From Deltaproteobacteria bacterium RBG_16_54_11 (GTDB lineage Bacteria; Desulfobacterota; B13-G15; RBG-16-54-18): 12,006 bases of DNA. This document shows, piece after piece, positions 1-5,513 of this stretch (position 1 is its first letter; each line of letters opens with the position of its first letter). The notes under the pieces were generated by a model. It worked only from the letters and a program-made list of their open reading frames with translations, did not search any database and was not told the origin of the DNA. The position numbers and the translations under genes were made by a program. Where the stretch lies: positions 16,881 through 28,886 of the forward strand of contig MGQS01000073.1 in NCBI GenBank assembly GCA_001797905.1, in the 5' to 3' direction.

Positions 1-1185
1 CAGCCCGTATTTCTTTGCCGCCTTGTCAAACCCCGCCAGGGAGCGCTCGATGACCTCCGTATCCACGCAGTAGGCGATGCGGAAATAGCCCTCCTTGCCG
101 AAACCCCTGCCGGGGACAGTCAGGATGTGAAAATTCTCCCGCAGGTCAGAGACAAAAGCCAAATCGTCCTTACTAGGGGTTCGCGGGAACATGTAGAAGG
201 CCCCCTGAGGCTTTCCTACGGAATAGCCGTATTCGGTGAGGGCCCTGTAGAGCAGGTCCCTTTTTTTCTGGTATTCGATAGGTGCCACGTGGTCGGTGCC
301 AACCAGGGGCAATAACCGCTGCATGAGGGCAGGGGCATTGACATATCCCAAGGTCCTGTTCGTGAAGATCATGGCCCCCATGACCTCCTCCGCCCCTGCG
401 TACAGGGGGTTGATTGCTGCATATCCAATCCTCTCCCCCGGGATGCTGAGGGACTTGGAGTATGAGACCACCGAGATGGAGGGTTCGTAGATCTCAAACA
501 CACTAGGGAGGCGGATGTCGTCAAAGAGGATGGTCTTATAGGCCTCGTCGGCGAAGAGATAGATGGGGGTTTTCCTCCCCTTGCTCTTGGCCCGCAGCAG
601 ATCGGCCAATGCGCGCAGTGAATCAGCGGAATAGACGACCCCTGTGGGGTTGTTGGGGGAGTTGATAATGACTATCTTGGTCCTTGCGGTGATGGCCTTT
701 TCGATGGCGGTAAGATCAAGGGTGAAATCCTCTGCGGTATCTACCAGACGCATAACCCCGCCGTGGTTTTCGATGTAAAATTCGTATTCAACAAAATACG
801 GGGAGGGAACGATTACCTCATCCCCCTGATCCAGGATGGCCTTGAGGGCGACATTCATCCCTCCGGCGGCCCCGACGGTCATCACAATATGGTTTTCCGT
901 AAAGGAGATGCCCGTCTCCTCGGAGAGTTGCTGGGCCACAAACCTCCTGGTCTCCGGGTAGCCGCTGTTGGGCATATACCGGTGCATCCCCGGAGTGGGG
1001 TCGAGGGCGAACTTCTTCAGGGCCTCCCTGAATCTCTGAGGGGGCTCTTCCGCCGGGTTCCCGAGGGTGAAGTCGAAGATATTATCCTCGCCGTATTGCA
1101 CCTTGAGTTGCGCCGCCGATTCAAACATCTTCCTCACCCAGGAGGATCGTCCCATGAGCTGCTTCACCTTTTTGGAAATGGCCAT
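1..1185 (-). CDS. Class I/II PLP-dependent aminotransferase (AspC-like), missing only its extreme C-terminus
   Basis: The frame starts at the ATG at 1185 and stays open to base 1, giving 395 codons with no stop. Families of this type run to about 390-400 residues, so only a few codons should be missing. An AAGGAG ribosome site lies 6 bases before the ATG. Fold-type I signatures are visible: SPNNPTG at residues 176-182, a FADEAY segment holding the PLP-binding Asp, and SYSKS with the Schiff-base lysine at K244, followed by SIPGERIGY. Near the C-terminus FRIAY carries the Arg expected to bind the substrate alpha-carboxylate. Family knowledge makes this a cytosolic enzyme moving amino groups between an amino acid and a 2-oxo acid. 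It resembles proteins annotated as aspartate aminotransferase, but the substrate cannot be read from sequence. It stands behind its own long structured leader (1186-1342), which suggests separate regulation from the secreted-protein gene upstream. Confidence 0.93.
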   Translation of the reverse strand, partial: MAISKKVKQLMGRSSWVRKMFESAAQLKVQYGEDNIFDFTLGNPAEEPPQRFREALKKFALDPTPGMHRYMPNSGYPETRRFVAQQLSEETGISFTENHIVMTVGAAGGMNVALKAILDQGDEVIVPSPYFVEYEFYIENHGGVMRLVDTAEDFTLDLTAIEKAITARTKIVIINSPNNPTGVVYSADSLRALADLLRAKSKGRKTPIYLFADEAYKTILFDDIRLPSVFEIYEPSISVVSYSKSLSIPGERIGYAAINPLYAGAEEVMGAMIFTNRTLGYVNAPALMQRLLPLVGTDHVAPIEYQKKRDLLYRALTEYGYSVGKPQGAFYMFPRTPSKDDLAFVSDLRENFHILTVPGRGFGKEGYFRIAYCVDTEVIERSLAGFDKAAKKYGL

Positions 1186-1216
1186 ATCGTGCTCCTTATA
1201 CTGTACCGCGGAAATT

Positions 1217-1248
1217 AAAAAGGCCATGGGATCTGCCGCCATGGCCTT
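1217..1248 (-). terminator. Terminator-like hairpin in the aminotransferase leader, proximal copy
   Basis: Read on the minus strand, a perfect 10-bp stem (1239-1248 with 1220-1229, core GGCCATGG) encloses a 9-base loop and runs into five T residues (1221-1217). This is the form of an intrinsic terminator, yet it sits only about 30 bases before the aminotransferase ATG, upstream of its ribosome site. That position suggests attenuation rather than simple end-of-gene termination. It could also end read-through from the gene upstream. No trigger is visible. Confidence 0.5.
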
Positions 1249-1262
1249 CGGTATGCAGGGAC

Positions 1263-1298
1263 AAAAAAGCCATGGGTCCATCCGGCGCGCCCATGGCT
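1263..1298 (-). terminator. Terminator-like hairpin in the aminotransferase leader, distal copy
   Basis: On the minus strand a perfect 9-bp stem (1290-1298 with 1268-1276, core GCCATGGG/CCCATGGC) with a 13-base loop is followed directly by six T residues (1268-1263). It has the same layout as the hairpin at 1217-1248 and shares its CCATGG core, so the arms of the two hairpins could also pair with each other. On the plus strand neither hairpin is followed by a T-run, so the signal belongs to minus-strand transcription. Confidence 0.55.
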
Positions 1299-1313
1299 CC
1301 CCTTACTATGCAT

Positions 1314-1342
1314 CTCGGCTCAGGGGCATGAGTGAGCCCGAG
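1314..1342 (-). other. Third stem-loop at the 5' side of the aminotransferase leader
   Basis: TGAGCCCGAG (1333-1342) pairs with CTCGGCTCA (1314-1322), leaving one bulged base and a 10-base loop. There is no T-run after it, so it is not a terminator by itself. It precedes the two terminator-like hairpins in transcription order and could be the sensing or pausing part of a leader RNA. I do not recognise it as a known riboswitch class. Confidence 0.35.
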
Positions 1343-1469
1343 TAAAATAAAAGAAGAAATAGAAATTACCGAACCGCATTCCGTACCTGTATCACCCTTA
1401 TCATATACCCCTGAAATGTCAAGGAGTAATTGTGGTCTTGGGGCTTTGCGAAGGCAGTCTCACCATAGA

Positions 1470-1811
1470 TTATAGAATCTCCACCCGGGTCGCCTTCAGA
1501 TATCCCCGGTCATTGACGTAGTGGACCCTGATCGTCTCGCCAATACCGGGATACCGACGGGGGTAATAGTCAGTCCTGTTCCCCACGTAGAACGTATAGA
1601 TCTTGCCCGTGTGATCGCTCTTGACCTCGATGGTCCCGCGGCGCCATGCATTGGTTTGGATGGAGAGGACCTTGCCCTGAACTCTGTTGGGACCTAGCTC
1701 ACCGGCGTTGGCCATCGAGATTGGAGCAAAGATGCCGCTCATGCCCGCGAGCACCAGGGCGAGGATTACCATGAGGGCCGGCACTGCCTTTTTATACGCC
1801 TTCCTTTTCAT
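1470..1811 (-). CDS. Small secreted protein with a predicted beta-barrel (OB-like) domain
   Basis: The product is 113 residues. I chose the ATG at 1811 because a GGAGG ribosome site lies 7-8 bases upstream and the protein then begins with a textbook signal peptide: MKRKAYKK, a hydrophobic run of about 20 residues, and an ANA cleavage motif followed by GELG. The longer frame starting at 1865 would bury that signal peptide behind 18 extra residues. The mature part is about 75 residues, with alternating beta-prone stretches such as VQGKVLSIQ, GTIEVKS, YTFYVGNRT, ETIRVHYV and YLKATRVEIL. That pattern resembles small periplasmic OB-fold proteins (BOF and DUF5666-like), but this is a weak resemblance. 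It is expected in the periplasm, with no catalytic residues evident and unknown role. It has its own promoter at 1875-1903. Confidence 0.75.
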   Translation of the reverse strand: MKRKAYKKAVPALMVILALVLAGMSGIFAPISMANAGELGPNRVQGKVLSIQTNAWRRGTIEVKSDHTGKIYTFYVGNRTDYYPRRYPGIGETIRVHYVNDRGYLKATRVEIL

Positions 1812-1874
1812 GATCGAACCTCCATTCTTTGAGATATTGCACATCATAAGGGTCTCATGTAGCAACTAACCGAG

Positions 1875-1903
1875 AATATAATGCGTTCGCAAGAGGGATT
1901 CAA
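1875..1903 (-). promoter_or_regulatory. Sigma-70-type promoter of the small secreted protein gene
   Basis: On the minus strand TTGAAT (1903-1898) and TATATT (1880-1875) are separated by exactly 17 bases. The expected transcription start near 1868 would give a leader of about 57 bases before the ATG at 1811. It lies just after the ribD stop at 1947, so the small gene need not depend on ribD transcription. Confidence 0.6.
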
Positions 1904-1946
1904 GGATGCAGCGCAGACAAGGGCGTTGCCTGCCGAACATGATACC

Positions 1947-3035
1947 CTACAACCTCAGATCAAAGACGACATCCTCGCCGATACGTTTTATCTCGCAAGA
2001 GGACGGCCTGATGGCCTTGTCCAGATCGGTGATCCCGAGATCACCGATCCCCTCTATCCCTTTTCCCAGGATCAGGGGGGCCGTGATGACCACCATCCTG
2101 TTGACCAAACCTTCTTGCAACAGGGAGGTGATGATCTCCCTGCCTCCTTCCACCAGGATCGAGGCGATACCTTTCTCGGCCAGCGCCTTCATCAGTGGTC
2201 TCAACCCCACCTGCCCATTCGCGCTCCTCTGAACCACGAGGACCTCTTTTCCCTGTTTCTGTATCGCTGCGACTTTCTCCTTTCCGTGCTCGTCTGTGGT
2301 GACGATGAGGGTTTTCCCATCATCCCGGAGCACCCGGGCGTTGAGGGGGATACGCAGCTTGCTGTCGAGGCAGATGCGTAGGGGATTTCTCCCCTTCACC
2401 AATCTCACGGTGAGCAGGGGGTCGTCGGCCAGCACGGTGCCTATGCCGACCATGATGGCGTCGTGCTGGGCACGCAAGCGGTGGGTAAACCTCCGAGATC
2501 TTTCTGCGCTGATCCAGCGTGCGTTGCCCTGCGCAGTAGCGATCCTGCCGTCGAGGGACTGGGCATATTTGATGGTGATAAAGGGAAGGCCTGTGCGGAT
2601 ATAGTGAAAGTAGACCTCGTTGAGCTGGCGCGCAGCCTGCTCCAAGACCCCTACTGTTACTTCTATGTTGTGATCCTTCAGGATCTGAGCACCTTTTCCA
2701 TCTACGAGGGGATTGGGATCGAGGGTCCCGATCACCGCGCGCTTGATCCCCTGTTCAATCATAGTGTCGACGCAGGGAGGGGTCTTGCCCCAGTGGCAGC
2801 AAGGCTCCAGCGTGACGTACATGGCAGCACCCCGCACACTGCCCGGTGCCTGTTTGAGGGCATCTATCTCGGCATGATCGGCGCCGAATTTGCGATGGTA
2901 TCCTTCGGCGATGATCCTGCCGGCGCGCACGATCACCGCTCCCACCATGGGGTTGGGGCTTACTGCCCCCATCCCCTTGCGGGCCAGTTGCAGGGCCCTC
3001 CCCATATATCGTTCATCTTTCTGCACAGGGGTCAT
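1947..3035 (-). CDS. ribD: Bifunctional riboflavin biosynthesis protein RibD (pyrimidine deaminase / uracil reductase)
   Basis: This 362-residue protein carries two successive riboflavin steps: deamination of the 2,5-diamino-6-ribosylamino-pyrimidinone 5'-phosphate, then NADPH reduction of its ribosyl side chain. The N-terminal deaminase (about 1-145) shows PNPMVGAVIV at 27-36, HAE at 54-56 (zinc ligand H54, catalytic E56) and PCCHWGKTPPC with zinc ligands C79 and C88. The reductase part (about 150-362) begins PFITIKYAQSLDGRIAT and contains VEGGREIITSLL near the end. Length matches the family (about 360-370). The ATG at 3035 lies about 29 bases after the predicted start of transcription. It has no strong ribosome site, and neither does the alternative ATG at 3005, but the conserved DExYM region favours the first. 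No ribE, ribBA or ribH follows, so the pathway is not clustered here, and I see no FMN riboswitch. Confidence 0.96.
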   Translation of the reverse strand: MTPVQKDERYMGRALQLARKGMGAVSPNPMVGAVIVRAGRIIAEGYHRKFGADHAEIDALKQAPGSVRGAAMYVTLEPCCHWGKTPPCVDTMIEQGIKRAVIGTLDPNPLVDGKGAQILKDHNIEVTVGVLEQAARQLNEVYFHYIRTGLPFITIKYAQSLDGRIATAQGNARWISAERSRRFTHRLRAQHDAIMVGIGTVLADDPLLTVRLVKGRNPLRICLDSKLRIPLNARVLRDDGKTLIVTTDEHGKEKVAAIQKQGKEVLVVQRSANGQVGLRPLMKALAEKGIASILVEGGREIITSLLQEGLVNRMVVITAPLILGKGIEGIGDLGITDLDKAIRPSSCEIKRIGEDVVFDLRL

Positions 3036-3070
3036 CTTATAATTTCTGCGGTGTCATGCGAAGACGCATC

Positions 3071-3099
3071 ATTCTAAGATAGATCAGTTATGATGTCAA
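3071..3099 (-). promoter_or_regulatory. Sigma-70 promoter of ribD
   Basis: On the minus strand a consensus -35 TTGACA (3099-3094) and -10 TAGAAT (3076-3071) are separated by exactly 17 bases. Transcription would begin near 3064, giving a short leader of about 29 bases before the ribD ATG. That leader is too short to hold an FMN riboswitch. This is the best promoter match in the window. Confidence 0.72.
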
Positions 3100-3102
3100 A
3101 GG

Positions 3103-3131
3103 TTGAGCGCCTGGGGTTGGTATGGTACTAT
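3103..3131 (+). promoter_or_regulatory. Possible forward promoter, back to back with the ribD promoter
   Basis: TTGAGC (3103-3108) and TACTAT (3126-3131) lie 17 bases apart on the plus strand, starting 4 bases beyond the ribD -35 box. If active it would make a transcript with about 390 untranslated bases before tsaD, running through all the repeat elements of the gap. The match is moderate (4 of 6 for TTGAGC against TTGACA, 5 of 6 for TACTAT), so a nearer tsaD promoter cannot be excluded. Confidence 0.35.
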
Positions 3132-3194
3132 GAAAGAAATAGGGTTCAATCCCGCTCTGTCGCGTAGCTCCCCTACCATTCAGATTGAGAAGGT

Positions 3195-3222
3195 GGGGAT
3201 GCCGCAAGCGGCAGACATCCCG
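3195..3222 (-). repeat. Dyad element, inverted copy, with strong hairpin
   Basis: TGCCGC and GCGGCA stand with no gap around an AA centre, flanked by GGGGAT on the left and ATCCC on the right, so a long hairpin with a small bulge can form. Read on the minus strand it begins GGGATGTCTGCCG and lines up with the plus-strand copies at 3263 and 3451. It is more GC-rich than those copies. Confidence 0.5.
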
Positions 3223-3262
3223 TCATCTAGATTTTTATACAAGGTGGAAGGGGACTTAATTC

Positions 3263-3300
3263 AGATTTTATGGACTGCGGGATCTGTCGCTGTGCGGCAC
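3263..3300 (+). repeat. Imperfect direct repeat of about 38 bases, copy 1
   Basis: AGATTTTATGGA, then GCGGGAT, TGTCG, a short spacer and TGCGGCAC. Aligned by eye with 3451-3487, about 31 of 38 positions agree with two one-base gaps. Here the dyad is imperfect (CGGCAC instead of CGACAC). Confidence 0.6.
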
Positions 3301-3318
3301 CCCATCAGTACAGATATC

Positions 3319-3344
3319 GGAATGTGTCACTTTGCGACATCTGG
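3319..3344 (+). repeat. Dyad element related to the 38-base repeat, copy without the left part
   Basis: GGAATGTGTCAC, TTT and GCGACATC form a variant of the same element with a weaker left half. It is followed at once by TGGCC-AAAG-GGCCA (3342-3355), a separate small perfect hairpin. Confidence 0.45.
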
Positions 3345-3450
3345 CCAAAGGGCCACCTTCGGCTGCTTTCCTTAGACTCAAAAATTTAGGGGCAGGAGTA
3401 GGGGGCCGCAAAGCGGGAGGGGTCGAGGGTTCCATCCCGCCCCTCACTAT

Positions 3451-3487
3451 AGATTTATGGAAGCGGGATGTGTCGGAATGCGACACA
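3451..3487 (+). repeat. Imperfect direct repeat of about 38 bases, copy 2, with perfect dyad
   Basis: AGATTTATGGA, GCGGGAT and then TGTGTCG-GAATG-CGACACA, a perfect 7-bp inverted repeat (3469-3487) with a 5-base spacer. It ends about 40 bases before the tsaD start. A dyad like this may be an operator or activator site, or a REP-like extragenic repeat. Sequence alone does not decide. Confidence 0.6.
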
Positions 3488-3526
3488 GGGTTCGAAGAAA
3501 AATCATTTCGAAGCATTGAGTTATAC

Positions 3527-4528
3527 ATGATAATTCTTGCCATTGAGAGTTCGTGCGATGATACCGGGGCTGCCCTGATAGAGGACGGTAACAGGATCCT
3601 TTCCAATATCCTCTCGTCCCAGGATGAGGTCCATAAGCACTATGGGGGGGTGGTGCCGGAGTTGGCCTCTCGACGCCATCTGGAGAGCATCGTGCCGGTG
3701 CTGCGGGGAGCGCTCGATCAGGCCCACATCTCACTGGATCAGGTGGATGGCGTTGCGGTGACGCGGGGGCCCGGCCTGGTGGGCTCCCTCTTAGTGGGGA
3801 TAATGGCAGCCAAGGCCATCGCCCATGCCAAGGATCTTCCCCTGGTGGGTGTGAACCACCTCATGGGGCACCTGCTCGCCATCTTCTTGGAGCAAGAGGT
3901 CGCCTTTCCCTTTATCGGCATGGTGGCCTCGGGAGGGCACACCTCCCTCTATCTGGCCGAGGGGTTCACCGCCTTTCGACTGCTGGGCAGGACCAGGGAC
4001 GATGCGGCCGGGGAGGCCTTTGACAAGGTGGCCAAGTATCTGGGGTTGGGATACCCGGGGGGGGTGGCTATCGAACAACTGGCTAAACGCGGCGACCCTG
4101 CGGCTATTTCCTTCCCCCGGGCCTACATCGCCAAGGATTCCCTGGACTTCAGCTTCAGCGGCATCAAGACCGCGGTAGTAAACCACGTACGCAGTCATCC
4201 CCCTTCCAATGATGGGATAGCCGATATCGCCGCTTCCTTTCAAGAGGCGGTGGTGGATGTGCTGGTGGATAAGATCATCTGGGCAGCCCGGCAACACAAG
4301 GTGGACAGGGCCGTGGTTGCCGGCGGGGTGGCCTCCAATAATCGTCTGCGGGAGCGGCTGATGAAAGCAGGAGAGAGGCTCGGCATCCAGGCGAATTTCC
4401 CCTCCCCCTTCCTCTGCCGGGATAACGCGGCCATGATCGGGGTGGCCGGCTACCACCTCCTTAAGCGGGGGAGGAGGGACGGGCTCGATATGAGCCCCCT
4501 GTCACGCTGGCCATTGGACAAGGACTAG
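3527..4528 (+). CDS. tsaD: tRNA N6-adenosine threonylcarbamoyltransferase TsaD
   Basis: TsaD transfers the threonylcarbamoyl group from TC-AMP to A37 of tRNAs reading ANN codons, acting in the cytosol with TsaB and TsaE. The 333-residue product matches the family (E. coli about 337). It begins MIILAIESSCDDTG, the ASKHA nucleotide-binding start. The iron-binding pair H111 and H115 lies in NHLMGH. VASGGHTSLY, AGEAFDKVAKYLGLGYPGG and, near the end, VAGGVASNNRLRERL and CRDNAAMIG are all present. I chose the ATG at 3527 because family members begin exactly there. The frame stays open upstream to 3332, but that extension crosses repeat elements and has no protein-like content. The ribosome site is weak. 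The stop lies 4 bases before ksgA, so the two are probably co-transcribed. Confidence 0.97.
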   Translation: MIILAIESSCDDTGAALIEDGNRILSNILSSQDEVHKHYGGVVPELASRRHLESIVPVLRGALDQAHISLDQVDGVAVTRGPGLVGSLLVGIMAAKAIAHAKDLPLVGVNHLMGHLLAIFLEQEVAFPFIGMVASGGHTSLYLAEGFTAFRLLGRTRDDAAGEAFDKVAKYLGLGYPGGVAIEQLAKRGDPAAISFPRAYIAKDSLDFSFSGIKTAVVNHVRSHPPSNDGIADIAASFQEAVVDVLVDKIIWAARQHKVDRAVVAGGVASNNRLRERLMKAGERLGIQANFPSPFLCRDNAAMIGVAGYHLLKRGRRDGLDMSPLSRWPLDKD

Positions 4529-4532
4529 ACCC

Positions 4533-5372
4533 GTGGCCTCGTTGATGCAGGAGCTGAGAAGCCGGGGAATCTCACCTAAGCAAGCGCTGGGACAGCACTT
4601 CCTCATCGATCAGGGGATAGCGCAGAAGATCGTCCGCCTGGCTACCCTCGAGCCTGAGGATTGCGTAGTGGAGATTGGCCCTGGCATGGGGGTTCTGACC
4701 TTCCTCATGCTCCCTCTGGTTAAAAAGGTGATAGCCGTGGAGTTGGATCCGGGGATGGCCGATTACCTCAAGGAGAAGGCACAGGGGATGGCGTCGTTGA
4801 TAATCATTCGCCAGGACGCCCTTGGCTTTGATTTTTCAACGGCGGCCAAGGCCGCGGACAGGAGGCTCAAGGTGGTTGCCAACCTGCCGTATAATATTTC
4901 CACCCCCGTCATCTTCCGGCTCCTGGAAAGCCGACTGTTTTTTTCCCACCTCACCCTGATGCTCCAGCGCGAGGTGGCGCAAAGGATCAGCGCCTCCCCC
5001 GGCAACAAAGAATACGGGCCGCTGTCGATATTTATCCAGCTCTATACCTCCCCCAAGATCATGATGCGGGTTCCCCCCGAGGCCTTTTATCCCAGCCCCA
5101 AGGTGGAGTCTGCCCTGGTCGGGTTTGAGATCCTGGAGCGCCCCCGCATCGCGATCGGTGATGATGGCTTCTTTCAGAAGGTAGTACGAGCCTCCTTTGC
5201 CCAGCGGAGGAAGACCCTCTTGAACGCCCTCAAGAACTCTCCCTTGGCTCTTGGTTCCGGCAAGGAGATCGAGGCGGCCTTGGTTGCCGCCGGCATCGAC
5301 CCCCGCCGTAGAGCAGAGACACTGGATCTCATTGAATTCCAGCGCCTGGCTGAGGCACTACACGAGGTTTAA
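4533..5372 (+). CDS. ksgA: 16S rRNA (A1518/A1519) dimethyltransferase KsgA/RsmA
   Basis: This enzyme uses S-adenosylmethionine to dimethylate two adjacent adenines near the 3' end of 16S rRNA during 30S maturation. The product is 279 residues (family about 270-290). Visible motifs: QALGQHFLID at 17-26, the SAM-binding VVEIGPGMGVLT at 45-56, the catalytic NLPY at 117-120, then PSPKVESALV, RRKTLLNALK and PRRRAETL in the C-terminal part. I chose the GTG at 4533 because AAGGA lies 8 bases upstream, inside the end of tsaD. The ATG at codon 5 has no ribosome site. The tight spacing after tsaD suggests translational coupling of two genes serving decoding accuracy. After its stop, 141 bases separate it from the converging phosphatase gene. 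I see no convincing terminator there, only an AT-only TTTGTT/AACAAA dyad near 5473. Confidence 0.96.
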   Translation: MASLMQELRSRGISPKQALGQHFLIDQGIAQKIVRLATLEPEDCVVEIGPGMGVLTFLMLPLVKKVIAVELDPGMADYLKEKAQGMASLIIIRQDALGFDFSTAAKAADRRLKVVANLPYNISTPVIFRLLESRLFFSHLTLMLQREVAQRISASPGNKEYGPLSIFIQLYTSPKIMMRVPPEAFYPSPKVESALVGFEILERPRIAIGDDGFFQKVVRASFAQRRKTLLNALKNSPLALGSGKEIEAALVAAGIDPRRRAETLDLIEFQRLAEALHEV

Positions 5373-5513
5373 GAAAGAATCATAGAGAGTAGCAAACATC
5401 TGATTTTTGATTTTCCGGGAGACATAAAAAGACGTGGCGCGCAATGGCAAGCTGTCAATATATGCTGAAAATTTGTTAAAACAAAATACAGATAATATAG
5501 GGATGTGCACTAT

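Larger units (their letters stand above)
3132..3526. other. Gap of about 400 bases between ribD and tsaD, filled with diverged dyad elements
   Basis: No credible gene is present. The open frames crossing it are rich in repeats and have no protein-family look. Its structure is a set of related elements built from GCGGGAT or its complement, then TGTCG, a short spacer, and CGACA, at 3195-3222, 3263-3300, 3319-3344 and 3451-3487. A further pair of GCGGGA/TCCCGC arms lies at 3413-3440, and a half-element at 3149-3165. One hairpin (3195-3221) is followed after about ten bases by a T-run at 3232-3236, so it could also stop forward transcription early. Confidence 0.6.

Noticed and set aside
1190..1212. 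GTACCGCGG on the plus strand, recalling the end of a T-box antiterminator
   Set aside because: It is on the wrong strand for the aminotransferase, lacks the preceding AGGGTGG, and no specifier stem is present.
1394..1422. TTGACA at 1422-1417 (minus strand) as an aminotransferase promoter
   Set aside because: The -35 is perfect, but the nearest good -10 (TATGAT, 1405-1400) is only 11 bases away and nothing suitable stands at 16-18, so I could not call a promoter.
1881..3077. Several plus-strand frames (1881-2381, 2463-3077 and others) over ribD
   Set aside because: All are shadows of ribD on the opposite strand, with no ribosome sites or recognisable motifs.
3138..3160. GGGTTCAATCCC resembling a tRNA T-arm
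   Set aside because: Only three stem pairs form, and no acceptor stem, D-arm or anticodon arm can be built around it.
3332..3526. In-frame upstream extension of TsaD by 65 codons
   Set aside because: It translates repeat elements and low-complexity glycine-rich sequence. TsaD proteins begin at the M-IILAIESS start, so the extension is an open frame by chance.
5373..5513. TTGTTA and TATAGG 17 bases apart near 5474-5502, plus strand
   Set aside because: The stretch is AT-rich and points into the end of the convergent phosphatase gene with no plus-strand gene to serve. Chance match.
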